The notes: generated by a model not told the origin, from the letters alone. Positions 21,407-35,412 are shown, counted from the first letter of the stretch. The stretch is DNA of 64,000 nucleotides from Edolisoma coerulescens (GCA_013397115.1 VWZW01005507.1:775660-839659); one strand, 5' to 3'. Made by a program: numbers and translations.

Positions 21407-24359
21407 CTGAGAGAAACACAGACCCAGGGAAAGCACCAATTAATCTCAACTACAGATTCTGTGACAGGCAGATAAATTCAATATATGCTTACACAAAGGC
21501 ACACGTGAAAGACCACATAACCATCAGCCTGGCCTTCACCTACTTATCCGAATATTCTTTTGTTACTACTACCCCATTTTCAGCCATACAAGTTGCAGGT
21601 AACACGCATCCCTTTAGATGCAACAAAGATAAATCACTTCATAATCAGCATCTACAGAAAATCAAGGGCATGGGGGAATCAGAGTTACAGAAGGCTGTAA
21701 GAACAGAGAAAATAAATCTGAGCCCAACAAGGAAAGGGGTCTTTGGGGGACAAAACAAAGCACGCTTTCAGAGGAAACCAAGAAACTTGCAGAGAGTCAC
21801 AGACACAGGTAACTCTGACCTCTTTTGAGTTTGGTTCAGCATGTGTATGAACTACCTTTCAAGTGGGAACTAAGCTTTGCTTTGTAATTTTTTGTCTTCT
21901 AATTCATATCTCACTGGAGTGCCAGCATAAATGTTCATTTCATATCTTGCTGTCAAATTAGAAAGCTGAGTCCTATCCTCAGCTTAAATATCCCCATTCA
22001 TCTCAGGGAAGCTGCTCTTACTGTATCAGGACGATTTCTGCTGTCGAGCCTTCTGCATAAAGTTGACTTTAGGGTGTCAATTTGTACATTTAGACTAAAA
22101 AGAAATCCAGTTGTCTGTAATTGAAGATTATTGCTTAACTGAACAAATTTGAGACATTTTTCTTTGCCTGGTATTTTCTGCTATTTTGTCTAGATTTCAT
22201 CTGTTGATTTACTCAACCACATATCTTTAGTTAATTCAGCTCCTGCCTACAGTAAAACAGATTTTCTGTATCTCTGAACTACATGTTTGGTGACTCCCAA
22301 CAATGAGAATTTCTTACCTCTTGTTCCCAACCCAAAATATTCTGCACAGTCTGTTAAAGCAAAATCTCATTCACCTGTTGATTGCATTGAAAAATTGAAG
22401 ATTTCAGTTCTACTCCTGACTCTGCTACTCTCTCCTTTCAGGATCAATCCCTTTTTATACTAAAACATATAAACTTACACATATTTTTCTAGCATGTTAA
22501 AAAGTAGCAGACAACCCTGCCTTTTTTTTTTTTAAAGCTTGTAATCACATGATGCAAATATTGCATGTAAAGCATTTACTTAAAATCTATGCTTGGACCT
22601 GACTTGGCTCTTGCTCAGAGAGGAAAAGATACAACAGTCTTAAATGCATATACTAATTTTCATAACAACCCAAGGCTGGTAGCACTAAATGAACTTATTC
22701 ATATGACAAGAAAAGCAGTGACAATACAGAGCAATGCAATTACCATTCATTCTTATGTCAACAATTGTAAGATGGTTGGAAAGAAAAACATCAAGTCCAT
22801 CCACTATTTTAAGGCTGTAATCTGAGTGCTATCTTGTCAGGCTCCACAGCTGCTCATCCAGAGATGGAGGCCCGTGTACTTTCCTTTCCACAAGAAAAAA
22901 TGTAAGAAGGTGAAAACCAGGTAAAAAACCCCACCAGTGAGGTTTTTTCATGAAACTAAAGGTTTAGGAAGAACCTTTCTACCACATGAATCTACCAGAG
23001 AATGCCAACAGTACCAGGTGCTGCCACAGAGTTAGCTCCACCTAAAATCGACGCAAGAGAACACTCTGCACCAAGTTTACTGAGATATATGTAGAGAATG
23101 TGGTGTGTATCCATACCAAGTAAAATAGTAGAGGAAAAAGCAGTTAAGATCTGAACGGGATAGCTGCTACTTGCATTTTGTTATACAGATAGGTTGATTC
23201 ATGCAGGTGGAGTTTTCAAGGTTCTCAAAGGGATCTGTGTTCAATCCTCAGAGTGTACCTGACAAACGGGGGCCTTGTTTTTCAGATGGAATGGTCCTCC
23301 CATGCATTGCTGCTGGTATTAACATAAATCACAGCGAGCATTATTCACACGTATAATTAGGCAGCTTCTGAGTTACACACTTGTCTGAGCCCACGACTCT
23401 AGAATGCTATTTCCCCTATCCCAATTAAGCAGTCAGCATTTCAGAAAGTGAAGCAATCTGCAAGTTCAATTACAGCCAATATTGCACCAGTGAGAGTTTG
23501 TCTGTGGAACGGAGATGGCAGATGTCAAAGGGGCTTTGTGTCCTGGATATTAACGAGTAGATTGTTTGTGATCAACGTCAATGATATTCAAAGGCCAGTT
23601 ACAGAGAGGATGATCCTTGGTGGACAGTCATCCAAAACAAATAGCCTCAATTAAGTGGTAAGATTTGTCCTCTGTTTCCTTAAACATATTACACATTTAC
23701 ACAGACACTGGCAAAAAAAAAAATAATATGTGATCAGTTGTTTCCATTACAGTTGTCACCTTTTATCTCAGATATATAATAGGAAGATTTAATGATGTGT
23801 TTAGGTAGAAAAAGTTAGAGAGACAAGAAACACATCATGCAAAGACACAGACATGTGACAGATTCACATTTTTTCCTTTCCTCTTTTTGGCTTTTTTTAT
23901 TAAAATTATCTTAGCCCTAAAATTTTGATGAAACTTCCAAAAATATCTAGTGTGCTTTATATACTTCAAATTGTAGAGTTAATGGGCTTGCCTTTTTCAT
24001 TCACCACTGCCGTGTTAAATTTGACCTGATGTCTGTTCTTGGGATGGAACTCACACCTGTGTAACTGTAACACAGTAGAAGCCCTGTCAGCAGCTACAGC
24101 CCTCAGCGAGACCCTTCTCTCTGCAGGGTTTGGAGTTTGCCAGCACAAAAAATTTAATATTTTTTTCCCCTTCAAACACCTCTAATTTATCCGATTAATT
24201 ACCATTTCCCTCCCTATGAGGTCACCCTGTTGCATTAGAATACTTAAAACCAGCACAAACATAAAAATACCTCCTTTTTCCTGAGGTATCTGGCCAATTT
24301 AAATGTTCAACACAACTCACTCAGTGCCACTGAGACACCTCCTGCTGAAGAGAGCAAGA

Positions 24360-25112
24360 GCTCCTCATCTTCCTCTCTCCCTCAGGCCTCTCCCTTTTCC
24401 CCTCTCACTTTGTCCACCTTTCCCTCACACTCTGCACATTTTCCTCTCCCACTTTTCACATTTTCCCCTCACACGTGGCACATTTTCCTTCATTGCACTT
24501 TCCCCCTCACTTTCAGGACTTTTTTCCCTTCACACATTGCGCTTCTTCCCCCCCCACTTTGCACTTTATCCCTCACACTTTCCACTTTTCCTCTTCATAT
24601 TTTCCACTTTTCCACTCTCACTTTGCACTTTCCCGTTTGCATTTTTCCCTTCACGCTTTGCCGTTTTTTCTCACACTTCACGTTTTTCCCCTCACACTTT
24701 GCATGTTTTCCCCTCACACTGTGCACTTTTTTCTGCACTTTTTCCCTTCTTCTCTCACACTCTGCACTTTTCCTCCTCTCACTTTATTCTTTTTCCCTCA
24801 CACTTTCCACTTTTCCTCCTCAATATTTTGCACTTTCCCCCTCACATTTCACACTTTTCCGTGTGCATTCTTCCCTTTACACTTTGCCCTATTTCCCCTT
24901 ACACTTTGCACTTTTCCCCCTCACACTCTGCACTTTTCTTGCCTCACTTTGCCCTTTTTTCCTCACACTTCACACTCTTCCTATCACTCCTAAGCACTTT
25001 TTTCCCCCCACACTTTGCACTTTTCCCCTCACTCTGCACTCTTCCTGCACTTTTGTCCTTTTTCTCTCACACTCCGCACTTTTTTCCCTCTCACACTTTG
25101 CACGTTTTTTGA
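24360..25112. repeat. Pyrimidine-rich minisatellite, about 20-24-bp unit
   Basis: About 750 bp consist of diverged tandem units close to CTCACACTTTGCACTTTTCC on the plus strand. By eye there are roughly 33 copies of variable length and quality. The plus strand is almost purely C/T with TTTGCAC or TCTGCAC islands; the PLCB1 transcript strand is correspondingly purine-rich. Because TAA, TAG and TGA all need purines, the plus strand stays open in all three frames, giving ORFs of 269, 235 and 172 codons. These translate to monotonous S/F/P/L/H/T repeats and are artefacts. The edges fade gradually, from CT-rich non-repetitive sequence on the left to unique sequence after the last TTTGCAC on the right. 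Confidence 0.95.
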
Positions 25113-28100
25113 CTTGATTCCCAAAGCACGCATAAGTGGCCTGCTAAAGTTTGATGCCAGCCAGGTAAGCAACAGATCAATTTTAATGTTTTTACTGTGC
25201 ATTGGAATAGGCCTGAAAAATACAAGAAAAAGCGTGGAGGAGAAATACAAAAGTGTCTAATGTATTCTTAGTCACAGGCATTCCCAATACCTCAAAATTA
25301 GAAATGTGTAGCTGCACACTTGGGCAAAGATTATATAGACTTTGATCTAACTCTAGAAATGTACCTGAATTAAAAACTTTGGAGAGTTTGGAAAGGCACT
25401 GGAAAGTCTAGAAATGTCTCTCTATGCCTCTCTCTCGATTTGTACACACGTGCAGGGAAGTGTGAAGCAGTTTCTTAGCAAATGGTTCCACAGAACATCT
25501 CAAACTGCTGCTCCATACAACACTCAGGGAGCTGAAATTCATGCAGAGATCAAAAAAGAAACACCACATTGGGAACTAAGTGAAGTCAACCATATCTGGC
25601 ATTTTTTCATTAAAATTTGGTAGGAAGGAGAAGTAATTTCCTACTAGAAGAGGAATATGTTGAGAGATTCTGTTGAATTTCCTGACTGTGATCAGCTTCA
25701 TTATATGAAATGTAGGAAGTGTTTGTGCAGGTTGATCTTTTTCTGCATCCTTGGCTGCACCTGATTGTTCCAAAATAGTTACAAGGGAGGGAAAAAGAAA
25801 AAAAAAAAGCACGAATGAAGAGGCAAGTTCCATGCATTTCACAATAATTCCTTATTAACTCCAGCTACATCATCCCATACCTTTCAAGATCTATTACAAT
25901 GGATCAAACACATGAACGTGCCTGGTTCAGAGAAAACCACATAAAAATGTAACTGTTGCTTTGTCCACAAGTATCAAGGCTCTTTTCTAGTCAACATTTG
26001 TCAGCTCTAAATACAACAGAAGTCACTTCTGTTATCCCAGATCCTTTTTCCTGGAAGCAGTCTTCAGGCAAGTGACATACTTCTGGCAAATGATCTATTG
26101 AAAATTCACAGAATTTACAGGGGGAAAAAAGTGAATCCTCTTTTCTATGGTTCTTAGATCTTGTCAACATTCATCAATCAAAATGTTTTCTTCTGCAGTT
26201 TATGCGATCTGGAATATCCCCATTCCTGGGAGATGGTGTCCACAGATTTATCGTGAAGCCGGAATTCCAGCCAGCTGAAATGGTTGATAGGATAGACTGT
26301 ACTTTGTGAATATGCTTCTCAGAGGCTCCTCTATTTGAAGATATACTGTGTTATCACAAGGCTGTTCTTAGTCCTGTTTGACCAGATTCAGAGAATCCAG
26401 CACATTTCTCGCATGGGGCCTGTGACAGTGCCAGGGCAGACACAAGTGACAGCCCCATGGAAAACTGTTCCCATGCAGTTTCCAGGGCTGCTTATGACAC
26501 AGAAATCCTTCTCCCGTTGCCTAATGAGACACAGGTAACTCAACAAGATCCTGCTTTCCCAATCCCTTTAGCAGCCAGCATGACCAGCATGTTGCTCTGG
26601 ATGTGGAAATGCTCCTGTGCCCCTGGGAGCTTGCCAGCTCCTCAACATGAGGATGTAAACAAACCCCTGCTCACTCAATACCTGCTAAAAGACATCAGGG
26701 TTCAAAGCAGGGTCGAGCTTCCAAAAGAAGCTTCTCCCCCAGTTCATTCCCCTCTGTAGAGGTCCAGGATCAAGACCAAAACACCAGCAGTACAGTAGTC
26801 TAGGGGAAATATAAAACTGCAGCTAACCCTGAGAACTTCTCAAACAGCTGCTTGATCTAAACTTTATCCCCTTATTTCGGCAGGTATGTTGGATGTGCAG
26901 CTACCTAATTTTCCCTGGGGTCTGCCCAGCCTGCTCCCAGGAGCCTTCCAGTCCTCTGGGAAAAGTCTTGGGACAGAAAACAAAGAGGCACAGCAGCCAG
27001 CGGAAAAGACAACTTATGGTAACACTTTTCTTTGCACTTTAGTCTTGCGACTTTAACAACAGCCTTCACTTGCCCCTTAAAATTTGTGGATGTTTTGTAT
27101 GACACTTAAAATGTGCATTCACTTGTACACAGTCAACAGGTTTGGCCACACGGATCTTAAACATATCTTTCTGTATATCTGCAAACTTCATAGTGCTTTC
27201 CATTTGTTTACACCCGTGCTGTTATCCACTCAGTTATAATGTAGCTAGAAAGCATGATTGTGCCAAGAGATGTTATTAAAGCAAAAAAGAAAACAAACAA
27301 AAAAGGAAGCGAGATAATTAATTGGCACCTTGTATCTCCCAGTCAGCAGCACAGAATTACAATAGTATTTTGTCTGACGGTGAAATCAGGTCTATTCCAA
27401 TGCAATCTGTAACAATAATCACATTTGCTGTAATCCCACACAACTGAGCAGTCCTCTCAACTTGAAGATAAGAATCCGACAAGTAAAGCAGATACTTGAT
27501 AATCCAGTGAGAGATCTGTAAATCGCGTCCCTTGGGAATTCTCTCTCACAAACCAGCACAGCAATTTACAGCTCATTAGGTATTAAAATTTCATGCACAG
27601 TGTGGAGTAGGATGCACAGAGTCCCGGTGTGTCTCTTGACACTGGGCACACATTAGCTACTCTGTGCTTTCTAGCTTTGTGAGCCAGCAGAGAAGCTCAC
27701 AAGATGAATTTACATTAAATTCACACTGTGTGGGACACAATGTGCCAGGGCTGCTCTGGTGGCACCTGCAGCATTTGCATCCAAGTGATTTGGGAAGTGA
27801 TGCTGAAACTCGCTTGGCTTTCCAGACACAAGTTCTATTACTATATTGCTATGGGGTAACTGGAATTTCTGTCTGTATTCACTTTTGCAAACCAGGGCAG
27901 GACAGAATTGTCCTGTTGCGCTGTCCAAAGGACTCTCTCTTAACAGCAAAGTCATCACAAGAAGAGAATACGGTACAAGCTCAGCCCAGACTGAAAAGAC
28001 CCCAACCCTACAAGTGGAGTACTAGACCTTACTCCAGGAACCTTAATGCTGCTTTCTTTTAGAAAAAACACTGAGGATGGCAAAGACTCTCAGGCCTCCG

Positions 28101-31039
28101 GTCAGGATCTGCAGGTATATCAAAGTACCAACCACCATCTACACACCACGTGCAGAAATCGTCAGTAGCTCCTCCATTTTAGAAGTTCTCTCAGTGATCA
28201 GTAAGGGCAAAAATTCATACTAGTCAGACAGCCTTACCAAGTTAATAAGTAGAGGAACAGCAATATATCTGAATTACTGGATCTGGATATTAGTGAAGCA
28301 TTTAATGAAGTTTTAAATTCAAAATTTTCCTAATTGGAAAAACTAATCTGCAAAAAAGCACAGATAGAAATAAACTGAGGTCAGCTTAAAAGATCAGGGT
28401 TTCTTTGAATTTGAAGGCTGAACTGCACAAAATGTCCAGAGGCTGAACACTGATCAGCAGTAGGTCTGGTTTCATAAAGTCCTTAATAACGTGAAAAAGG
28501 AGAATCAACAACACCAGGTTTAAAGAACAGACAGTTCTCTGGTGGCTGTTAGCACAACAAGAGGGTAAAGCTGTAATGAACCATGTATGTGGGACACAAA
28601 ATCCAATGAGAACACACAAATAATAATTCAAGCTACATAGCTCATCACTAGAGCAAAGAAAAATCCAAAACACAGAGGTGAATAGGGAAGAAGATGCCTA
28701 GAAATCTATTGCCCTGAGAAGCAGATGAGATGCAGAGAACAGCAATCCATCTGTATAAGAAACTGCATCAAAAAAGGTGCAGAAGAAAAAGGAATTAAAC
28801 AGGTCATGAGACCAGAGTAAGCATTAGAAAACTTGGGGTGAGTGTCTGAAAAAGCTTGGCAGTGCTTCAACTAACTGTGCTAGGAAACAGTCTTGCTGTG
28901 GATTTATTGGTTGTCTCATTGCTTAAATCCTTTAAAATCAAAGCAGGACAATATCCTGTTGTGTTCAAATCTCATTTCCGTTCTCTAAACTTGGAGGAAA
29001 ACATAATGGATCCAATTCTGCCCTCAGTTACACTTGCTCAAATACCTTCTGTAATTAGACAGTTACCTGGCCACAACCCAAAACAAGCTGTCTTTGGTAA
29101 CATGCTCTTGAAACAGAGATGGAAAACTCACTCAGTAAGAAAGGAATAGAACAGGATTCCTTGCTCCAGCCTCGATGGGTACAATGTAATAAAACACAGG
29201 GAAATGTGAATGTAAACAGAGAATGGTAACTGATACAAGATCAGAATAAACGCTTACAGAATGACAAGCAGGCAGTGAGGGGAAACACAGGAAGGCAAAC
29301 GTGTTGTGCCTAAGCAGCCTACATGAAAGGGCTTGTCAGCATCCGTTAATCCATGCGGAAATATCGCATGCCCAAGGACATCGAGATCCAGAGCACTGTG
29401 CAGAGGAGGGCTCATCAACCAAGTAAAGCAGAATTCAGTATGGCTAAATCAGGAATGCTTGTCATTCTAATGAAGCTATTGTATCCACTTTATCATCTGT
29501 ACAAGTGCACAGAGAAGAAAGAGTGGATACAATTATTTACCTTTTCTTGGGGGGGCAAGAAAATGTTTGCGGATGGAAAACCACTTTTCTGAACTATCAA
29601 GATGAGGCACCGCCGCCCAAGACACTTAGTTCACTCCAGGGAGGAAGTATTTCCTACAAGCTTCCAGGCAAGCCATGCCAAACAGCAAATCTCCTACTTG
29701 AAACAGAAACAAAACTTCGGGAGCATTCCAAGGACACTGCCATCTCCAAAGGGAAAGGAAGATGGAGTCTCACCTGAGAAAAAAAACAGGATTCCAAATC
29801 TCACTGGTGCCTGTAGGCATGAACCATCGGGGTTTAACAAGATCTTAAAGCCACTGTGCAATGTTGAGCATGGTATTTATTTACTTGTTTTATTAGAAGT
29901 CACAAGCTTTTTCAGCCCTTTTCAAGCTCCCAGGAAGGAAGGGCTCTAACCCACAGGGGCTACACAGCCTATGAAAAGGATGTATTTTTCTCCAGGAGTG
30001 CTAGAAAACAGCAAAACACACACTGAAGCAGGGAAAATTCTAAACACTCAACATTTTCTCTTCCTTAAAATTTATACCTTGGAAACACATTTATTTTGAT
30101 AGATATTGATCTTTTAAATGTCTGCAACAGCTTTAAAACCTTCTGCTGTTACAATGCATGGTCACAGTTCAGAGATTTTGGTAAGCAGAGGTTTCGTGAT
30201 AAGGAAAACAAGTCTTGGAACAGTTTCTAAAACTTTAGCAGGCAGATATATACAAACTGAAATAACCAGTAATTGTTAAGGAGTGGGGGAAAACTCCAAG
30301 CAACCAATCTCTCCTAAGTCTCAAGACTGAAGCAGAGTTTTACAGACACGAGCCCATTCTCTGCTCTTGACTTCTCAGCAGAGATGTAGTAGAAATTGTT
30401 TCTGACAGGATATCCCTTATAGGATATCAGAAGACAATTAGTTTAGATCCAATTAAATCCACAAAACCACTACAAAACCACCTTCAGACCTGTCCCTAGC
30501 TAGCAGTGGAATGAGCACTTTGCAACATGGCAGATTTCTAAGGCAGCTGAGTGGAAAGGATTTAAATCAGACAGATAAAAACACCATTCATCCCAGCAAC
30601 ATCATAGTTATTTCTGACAGACTTGAAAGAGGGACACCACTGGAATATGTCACTGTCTTGCCAAACCTCTCCCAAACATCCTCTGTAGAATGCCTCAGAG
30701 TGATCCTGGGAGATGGAATAATGTTACATGTTGGCTTACTTCCAATTGCTAAGTTGCACTAAAAGACATCTAAAAATACGTGGGTTTTTTTCTGCTAAGT
30801 TATACTTCTCTACATAAGCTATTAATGCACTTGCCAAAAAGACCGTCCTGTCAGACAATGGGAGGAGATAAGAGAAGAGTGTCAGCGTGCTGTAAGTGGT
30901 GAAAAAAATCTAAAAGAGAGAAATCACAGGTGACATTTTTACTTCCAGAAACTCCTGCAGCTGAAAAAAGATTAATATTAAAGAGAAGTGGAAAAGAATA
31001 AAGGGGTAGCACTGCAAAGACAGTGCAAATAAACTGAAA

Positions 31040-31365
31040 AAAAGGGATTTTAGTCCTTTTAAAGGGCCTTCCTTATCTATTCTTTAAACTTGGTTCTGCA
31101 GCTGCAGGCACCACAGTGGACAATCCCTTTCATAAACAACTTGAGCTCTCTCTTAATAACAATCGCTTTTTTTGCCCTCTTTACTACCTCTGGTAGTCTG
31201 TGCCAGGACCATATTGTTAGGAAAGTTTTCCTAATTTCCAGCCTAAATTTATTCAAGGCCACTTGATCCCTCTGTGTTCTTGTGCCAACATTGTCCTTCA
31301 GTTTACCACTTCTTTCTGCCTCCCCAGCGTTTAACCCCGCTGTATTTATAGGCATATTCCAGCCA
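31040..31365 (-). mobile_element. Old CR1/L3-type LINE fragment (3' part)
   Basis: Read on the minus strand, this block carries segments I recognise from the 3' region of old CR1-family LINEs of turtles, crocodiles and birds. They are a TATAAATACA-like start near 31350, AAGGACAATGTTGGCACAAG at about 31290, and AATAAATTTAGGCTGGAAAT at about 31240. These are followed by the usual purine-rich stretch and an ACTACCAGAGGTAGTAAA segment. It is 5'-truncated and has no intact reading frame. It lies in the same orientation as PLCB1. The exact subfamily and both ends are uncertain; divergence suggests an insertion predating the younger avian CR1 tails elsewhere in the window. Confidence 0.8.
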
Positions 31366-34300
31366 AAGGATATTGTTAGATGATTACGTCTGACATTAGA
31401 AGGGAAACTTCCTCATATGGATGCTGCATTCCAGCAGCGCTCAGGCTCCGGCGCTGCTGAGAGCCCTGCTCTGACAGATACCACACATCCCCGAACACTC
31501 AAGGATCAGGGCTGGCTCCTCAAGGCACAGACTGCCTGTCTGTTGAGTCCAGCCGACCAGAGGATGAGGCAAACCCCAAAAATGACACACAAAAGGGGAT
31601 GGCCCAGTGGCAGTGAGCCCATTTGTGGCTGTTCTGCCACCAGTCCTAGATGTCACCCAGTGGATCCCAGCAGCCCTCAGTCCCTGTGTCCTCAGGGGCC
31701 CTTTGCAGCTGAAAGCACTACACTTGTACAAGTCATAATGAAGAGTCAAACCATGCCATGTTTGTCCAAACTTTATCTACATTGGTTTCCTTCAGCACTT
31801 GAGTCCAGGCTCCTTTATATTTTCAGAAGTAAACTTTATCTAATACTCATCTTCAAATAATAAATCCTGCTGCTAAAATTGAATACTTCCCTGAAATGAA
31901 AGAGGCAGCAACAAGCACAAAAGAAACAGTTTTACTCTTAGACTAAGTTTTCTATTCATGGGCTCTGATAGTCTGAGGCCAAGTCAAACACAATACAGGC
32001 AGACAACCGCAGCAAAATACGTCTCCATAACTCCTGAAACACAGCACTGACGTAAGAGTCTCTTATCTCTGAGCAGAGCCTCCAGCTGGAGGGAATGAGG
32101 CTCTAAAACCTCTAAAACCATGTTTGTTTTGTGGTCCTGTCAACCCAAGTTTTTCACCCATTTTCAGTGTTAGGACACAGGGCTGAAGGCTGCCTGTAAG
32201 GTTTGAGCACAGGGCCCAACAGGTGGTCCCTCTGGATTCCAGGTCGTGGGACAGGAGTCACTGGTGTGGTCACTTCCATGTCTGATAGCATAGGGCTGGG
32301 CTGACTGCAGAATGTGAATTATCACCATTAGTTTATGCTCTGCAGCTCCGAAGACACAAATTCCACAGTAAGTCTGGGCCATTTTACATTCAGCACTGTT
32401 TCACTGATACCAGTGGAGCTATTCCTGGTACCAGATACCAGCTCCAAAATGGATTTCTGCAAAGCTCCTGCTTCTTTCAAAGTATCTGCATTACACACAG
32501 AAGATCATGAAACTTGCCCTCCCTGGAACCCTAAACATATTTTTGGTATTTTCATTAACTTTACTGCCAACAGCAGAGTTCAGTGTCGCAAAATCCATTA
32601 TCACCAGTCCACATCCCTGTTTCAGTTGGTACAGTTCAGTCAGAGAGACGACACACTTTACCTGTAAAGCAGTTGCAAAAAATCCTTGTAATTGAGGACT
32701 TTCCATTCTAAAGGATTTTTACATTTAGTTTTTCACTTGAGATGCAATGTTCTGAACAACTGAAAGATCTGAAATTAATTTTACAGCTTAACTAGAAAAA
32801 ACAACCCCCAGTGTATTAAAGAAACATATTTTGCAAACTCATTTTGACAAACAGTTTCCATCAACTTACTTATGCTGACACATTATCCATACTAACATTT
32901 GTTGCACAGATATACAGATACATATTTTTTAAAACAATTTTTTAAAAAAGGCTTTCTGTTAAGCTACCTAACTCAGCACTTGCTGCTGACAGCCTGGGCT
33001 AGACCACAACTTTGGTGTGGCTTAAACATTTTAAAGAGTAATACATCATGACTGGGATCCATTGCTCTGTCAATATTTGAGACAGAAACAGTGCAGAGAA
33101 CTCTTCTCTTGTACAACTGGAATACTGGAAAACACTGACAATCCCGAAGTTAATGGGCTTTTGGGTAAGTATACTCCTTCTTTCCAGCGTTACAGCTGGG
33201 AGGCCAAAGACTTTCAACTGTTTTGTAGCATTTCCTACAAATGTTTCATGCCAGAAAGCCCTACCATTTGCCTGAATGATTTATACATCAGAATTTATGC
33301 TTTAAATATTATGAAGTATGTCTTAAAAGTAACGCCGTGGCTGCACGGTGCTTGTTTTTGCCATTAAAATCTGTTGCCTAGGAAATGACCCCCTTCTGCC
33401 ATCAAAAGAATCCAATGTGTAATTATTCTTAAGCAGTTACTAAAAAGTAAATTTAATGCAGTGGGATGAAAATGTTTAAATTGCATAGAACTTTAAAGGA
33501 GGGAAAACACATTTATGCTGGAGTGAATACTGCCTGGTGTTAAGGCTGCCATGGGAAAAATACATACAATAGATGCTGTATAAAATTAAATATATCTTAA
33601 TCTAATGATAATTGCTTAATTTATTTTATTACCTAAGAAAAACTCAACGAAACGACTACCAACAAATGTGCGCAGCAAAACAGAATTAATACTGGAATTC
33701 ATGGGCAGAGTCATGGAACCAGCTCCTCTACAATCCTTCTAAATACATGTCTAAGCATAGCTGACACACAGCAAACAGATACAGAGAAAATCTGGAGAAA
33801 GAAACACTGCAAAATATAAGAGCAAAGCTCTTTTTCTCTGTGCAGATCTAAAGGTTTGGCCCTTTAAAATTAAATAAGCAGAGATAATATTTAAATAAAT
33901 GCACCCTTAAGAGGGGAAAAAATCAACATCTTTATGCCATTACTTAAAGCACTTTCACACTCTATTTTTAAATCTTCCACCACAAAAACCACTCTAACAA
34001 TAAAGGCTGATAATAACCTAAGCCCTGTATGGCTCCCTCTAAGGATGATGGTGGAAGCTTGTATTTTACAGCTTTAGTTTTTTCACACCTCCTTCCCCTA
34101 GCAGACCTTGGTTTTGTGTCCTTCCCTGCTTTCATTTCTGGTCTGGTACGTGGGTACAGCTCTTCTTGCACGCTTGGAGTGTGGAAGTGACACAGGATGC
34201 CCCCAGAGCCAAGGCTGTGGCTCGGTGGTTTCCAGAGCACTTACCTGGTTTCAGAATGAAAGGTTTAAACTGAGACACTGGGATCTGAGGTCTCAAAGCT

Positions 34301-34384
34301 CCTTTTGAATTCAGAAACTTTTAGAAATGAATTGCATCATTAAGAAGAGGAAGAACCAGCATGTTTCTGCAGAATGGGAGAATA

Positions 34385-34402
34385 TACCATATATATATGG
34401 TA
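34385..34402. repeat. 18-bp perfect palindrome with AT core
   Basis: TACCATATATATATGGTA is its own reverse complement over all 18 bases. It could form a small cruciform or be a site for a dimeric protein, but AT-rich palindromes of this size occur by chance in introns of this length. Confidence 0.9.
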
Positions 34403-35292
34403 AATTCTTCTCCAGCCCTCACAGTCCCCCAGCACACTTCTGCTGACAGGGAGAGACTGCTCAGCACTACCAGGGACTTCCTCCTGCTTCCACCTGATAA
34501 GGGAGCACGTTCTACAGTGAATTAATCTCCTTCACTGCACGACACAAAGCATTAATCACAACAGCTTACCTGAACCACAATAAAACACTGCTCCAGATGC
34601 TTCACCTATGCAGATGTCAAGCCCGCCTATCTGCTGATTTTGCAATAAATACACCTAAAATATATCAGTGACAAGCAGGAACATGGGCAGCCTTTTTCTC
34701 AGAACTCTGTAACCTAAGGAACTTCACCAGCAACAACACCAATGTCAGACTTTACCAGGTACCTGAGGAGCTACAAAAATTTAAAATATTATGGAGAGCT
34801 CTTGCTTACTGTGTTCAAAACAGTGTAGGTGAGCAGCAACAGGGACAACAAAAGGGCTACAGTGGTGACCACGGAAATTATGAGATCCCAAAAGCATTTG
34901 AATAGTGCTGTGAAAGTCGAGAGACAGCACAACAACTCGCCAGAAATTCATTTAATTAGCTATGAGAGAATAATTAGAAGAGAATATTGCAGCACAGTGG
35001 ATGTGCACAGACAATGAACTCAGATGATGCCTTGGGTTTTAGCTTTTATATTTTTCAGACCCTGTATTGCCTAGTATGTAACTCTGAAACTTCATACAGC
35101 CTGTTAGCTACTGTTCTCACGTCTTGGTTAGACATAACAAACCCTCTCTGGGCCTGGACTCAAGGACACCTTGTTGTCCCAGGCCCTGAAATATGTAAAC
35201 TGAAATACATAAACTGAGCCTTAAGAGAGAGGGAGCAAACTTGGGGTAATTACATCATTACTTGAAATTATAATTGGAGAATTAATCCTGAT

Positions 35293-35318
35293 ATGCAAAT
35301 TGACCAAACTTATAAAAG
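35293..35318 (+). promoter_or_regulatory. LTR core promoter: octamer plus TATA box
   Basis: A perfect octamer, ATGCAAAT (35293-35300), lies 10 bp upstream of TATAAAAG (35311-35318), inside the solo LTR. Octamers bind POU factors (Oct family), and this spacing is close to that of known octamer-TATA promoters. Transcription would start about 25-30 bp further right and run on the plus strand, antisense to PLCB1. Activity is inferred, not shown. Confidence 0.75.
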
Positions 35319-35406
35319 TGTGAAAAGCCCGTGCCCCAGGGTCCATCTTGGGTGGCGCCCCTCGGAGGCTTTTGACTGCCCAAGGTGCACCTTTGAAGGC
35401 CCTTCA

Positions 35407-35412
35407 AATAAA
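35407..35412 (+). terminator. LTR polyadenylation signal AATAAA
   Basis: AATAAA lies about 90 bp downstream of the LTR TATA box and is followed by a T-rich stretch (TTTTATTCTCTT) suited to cleavage and polyadenylation. The order TATA, AATAAA, T-rich U5 supports calling the element an LTR on the plus strand. Confidence 0.7.

Noticed and set aside
22923..22948. Hairpin with 8-bp stem (AAAAAACC/GGTTTTTT)
   Set aside because: A low-complexity stem with a 10-base loop; expected by chance in 64 kb of AT-rich intron.
24303..25117. Overlapping plus-strand ORFs of 269, 235 and 172 codons
   Set aside because: They are open only because the plus strand of the minisatellite is almost all C/T and so lacks stop codons. 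The translations are frame-shifted versions of the same S/F/P/L/H/T repeat.
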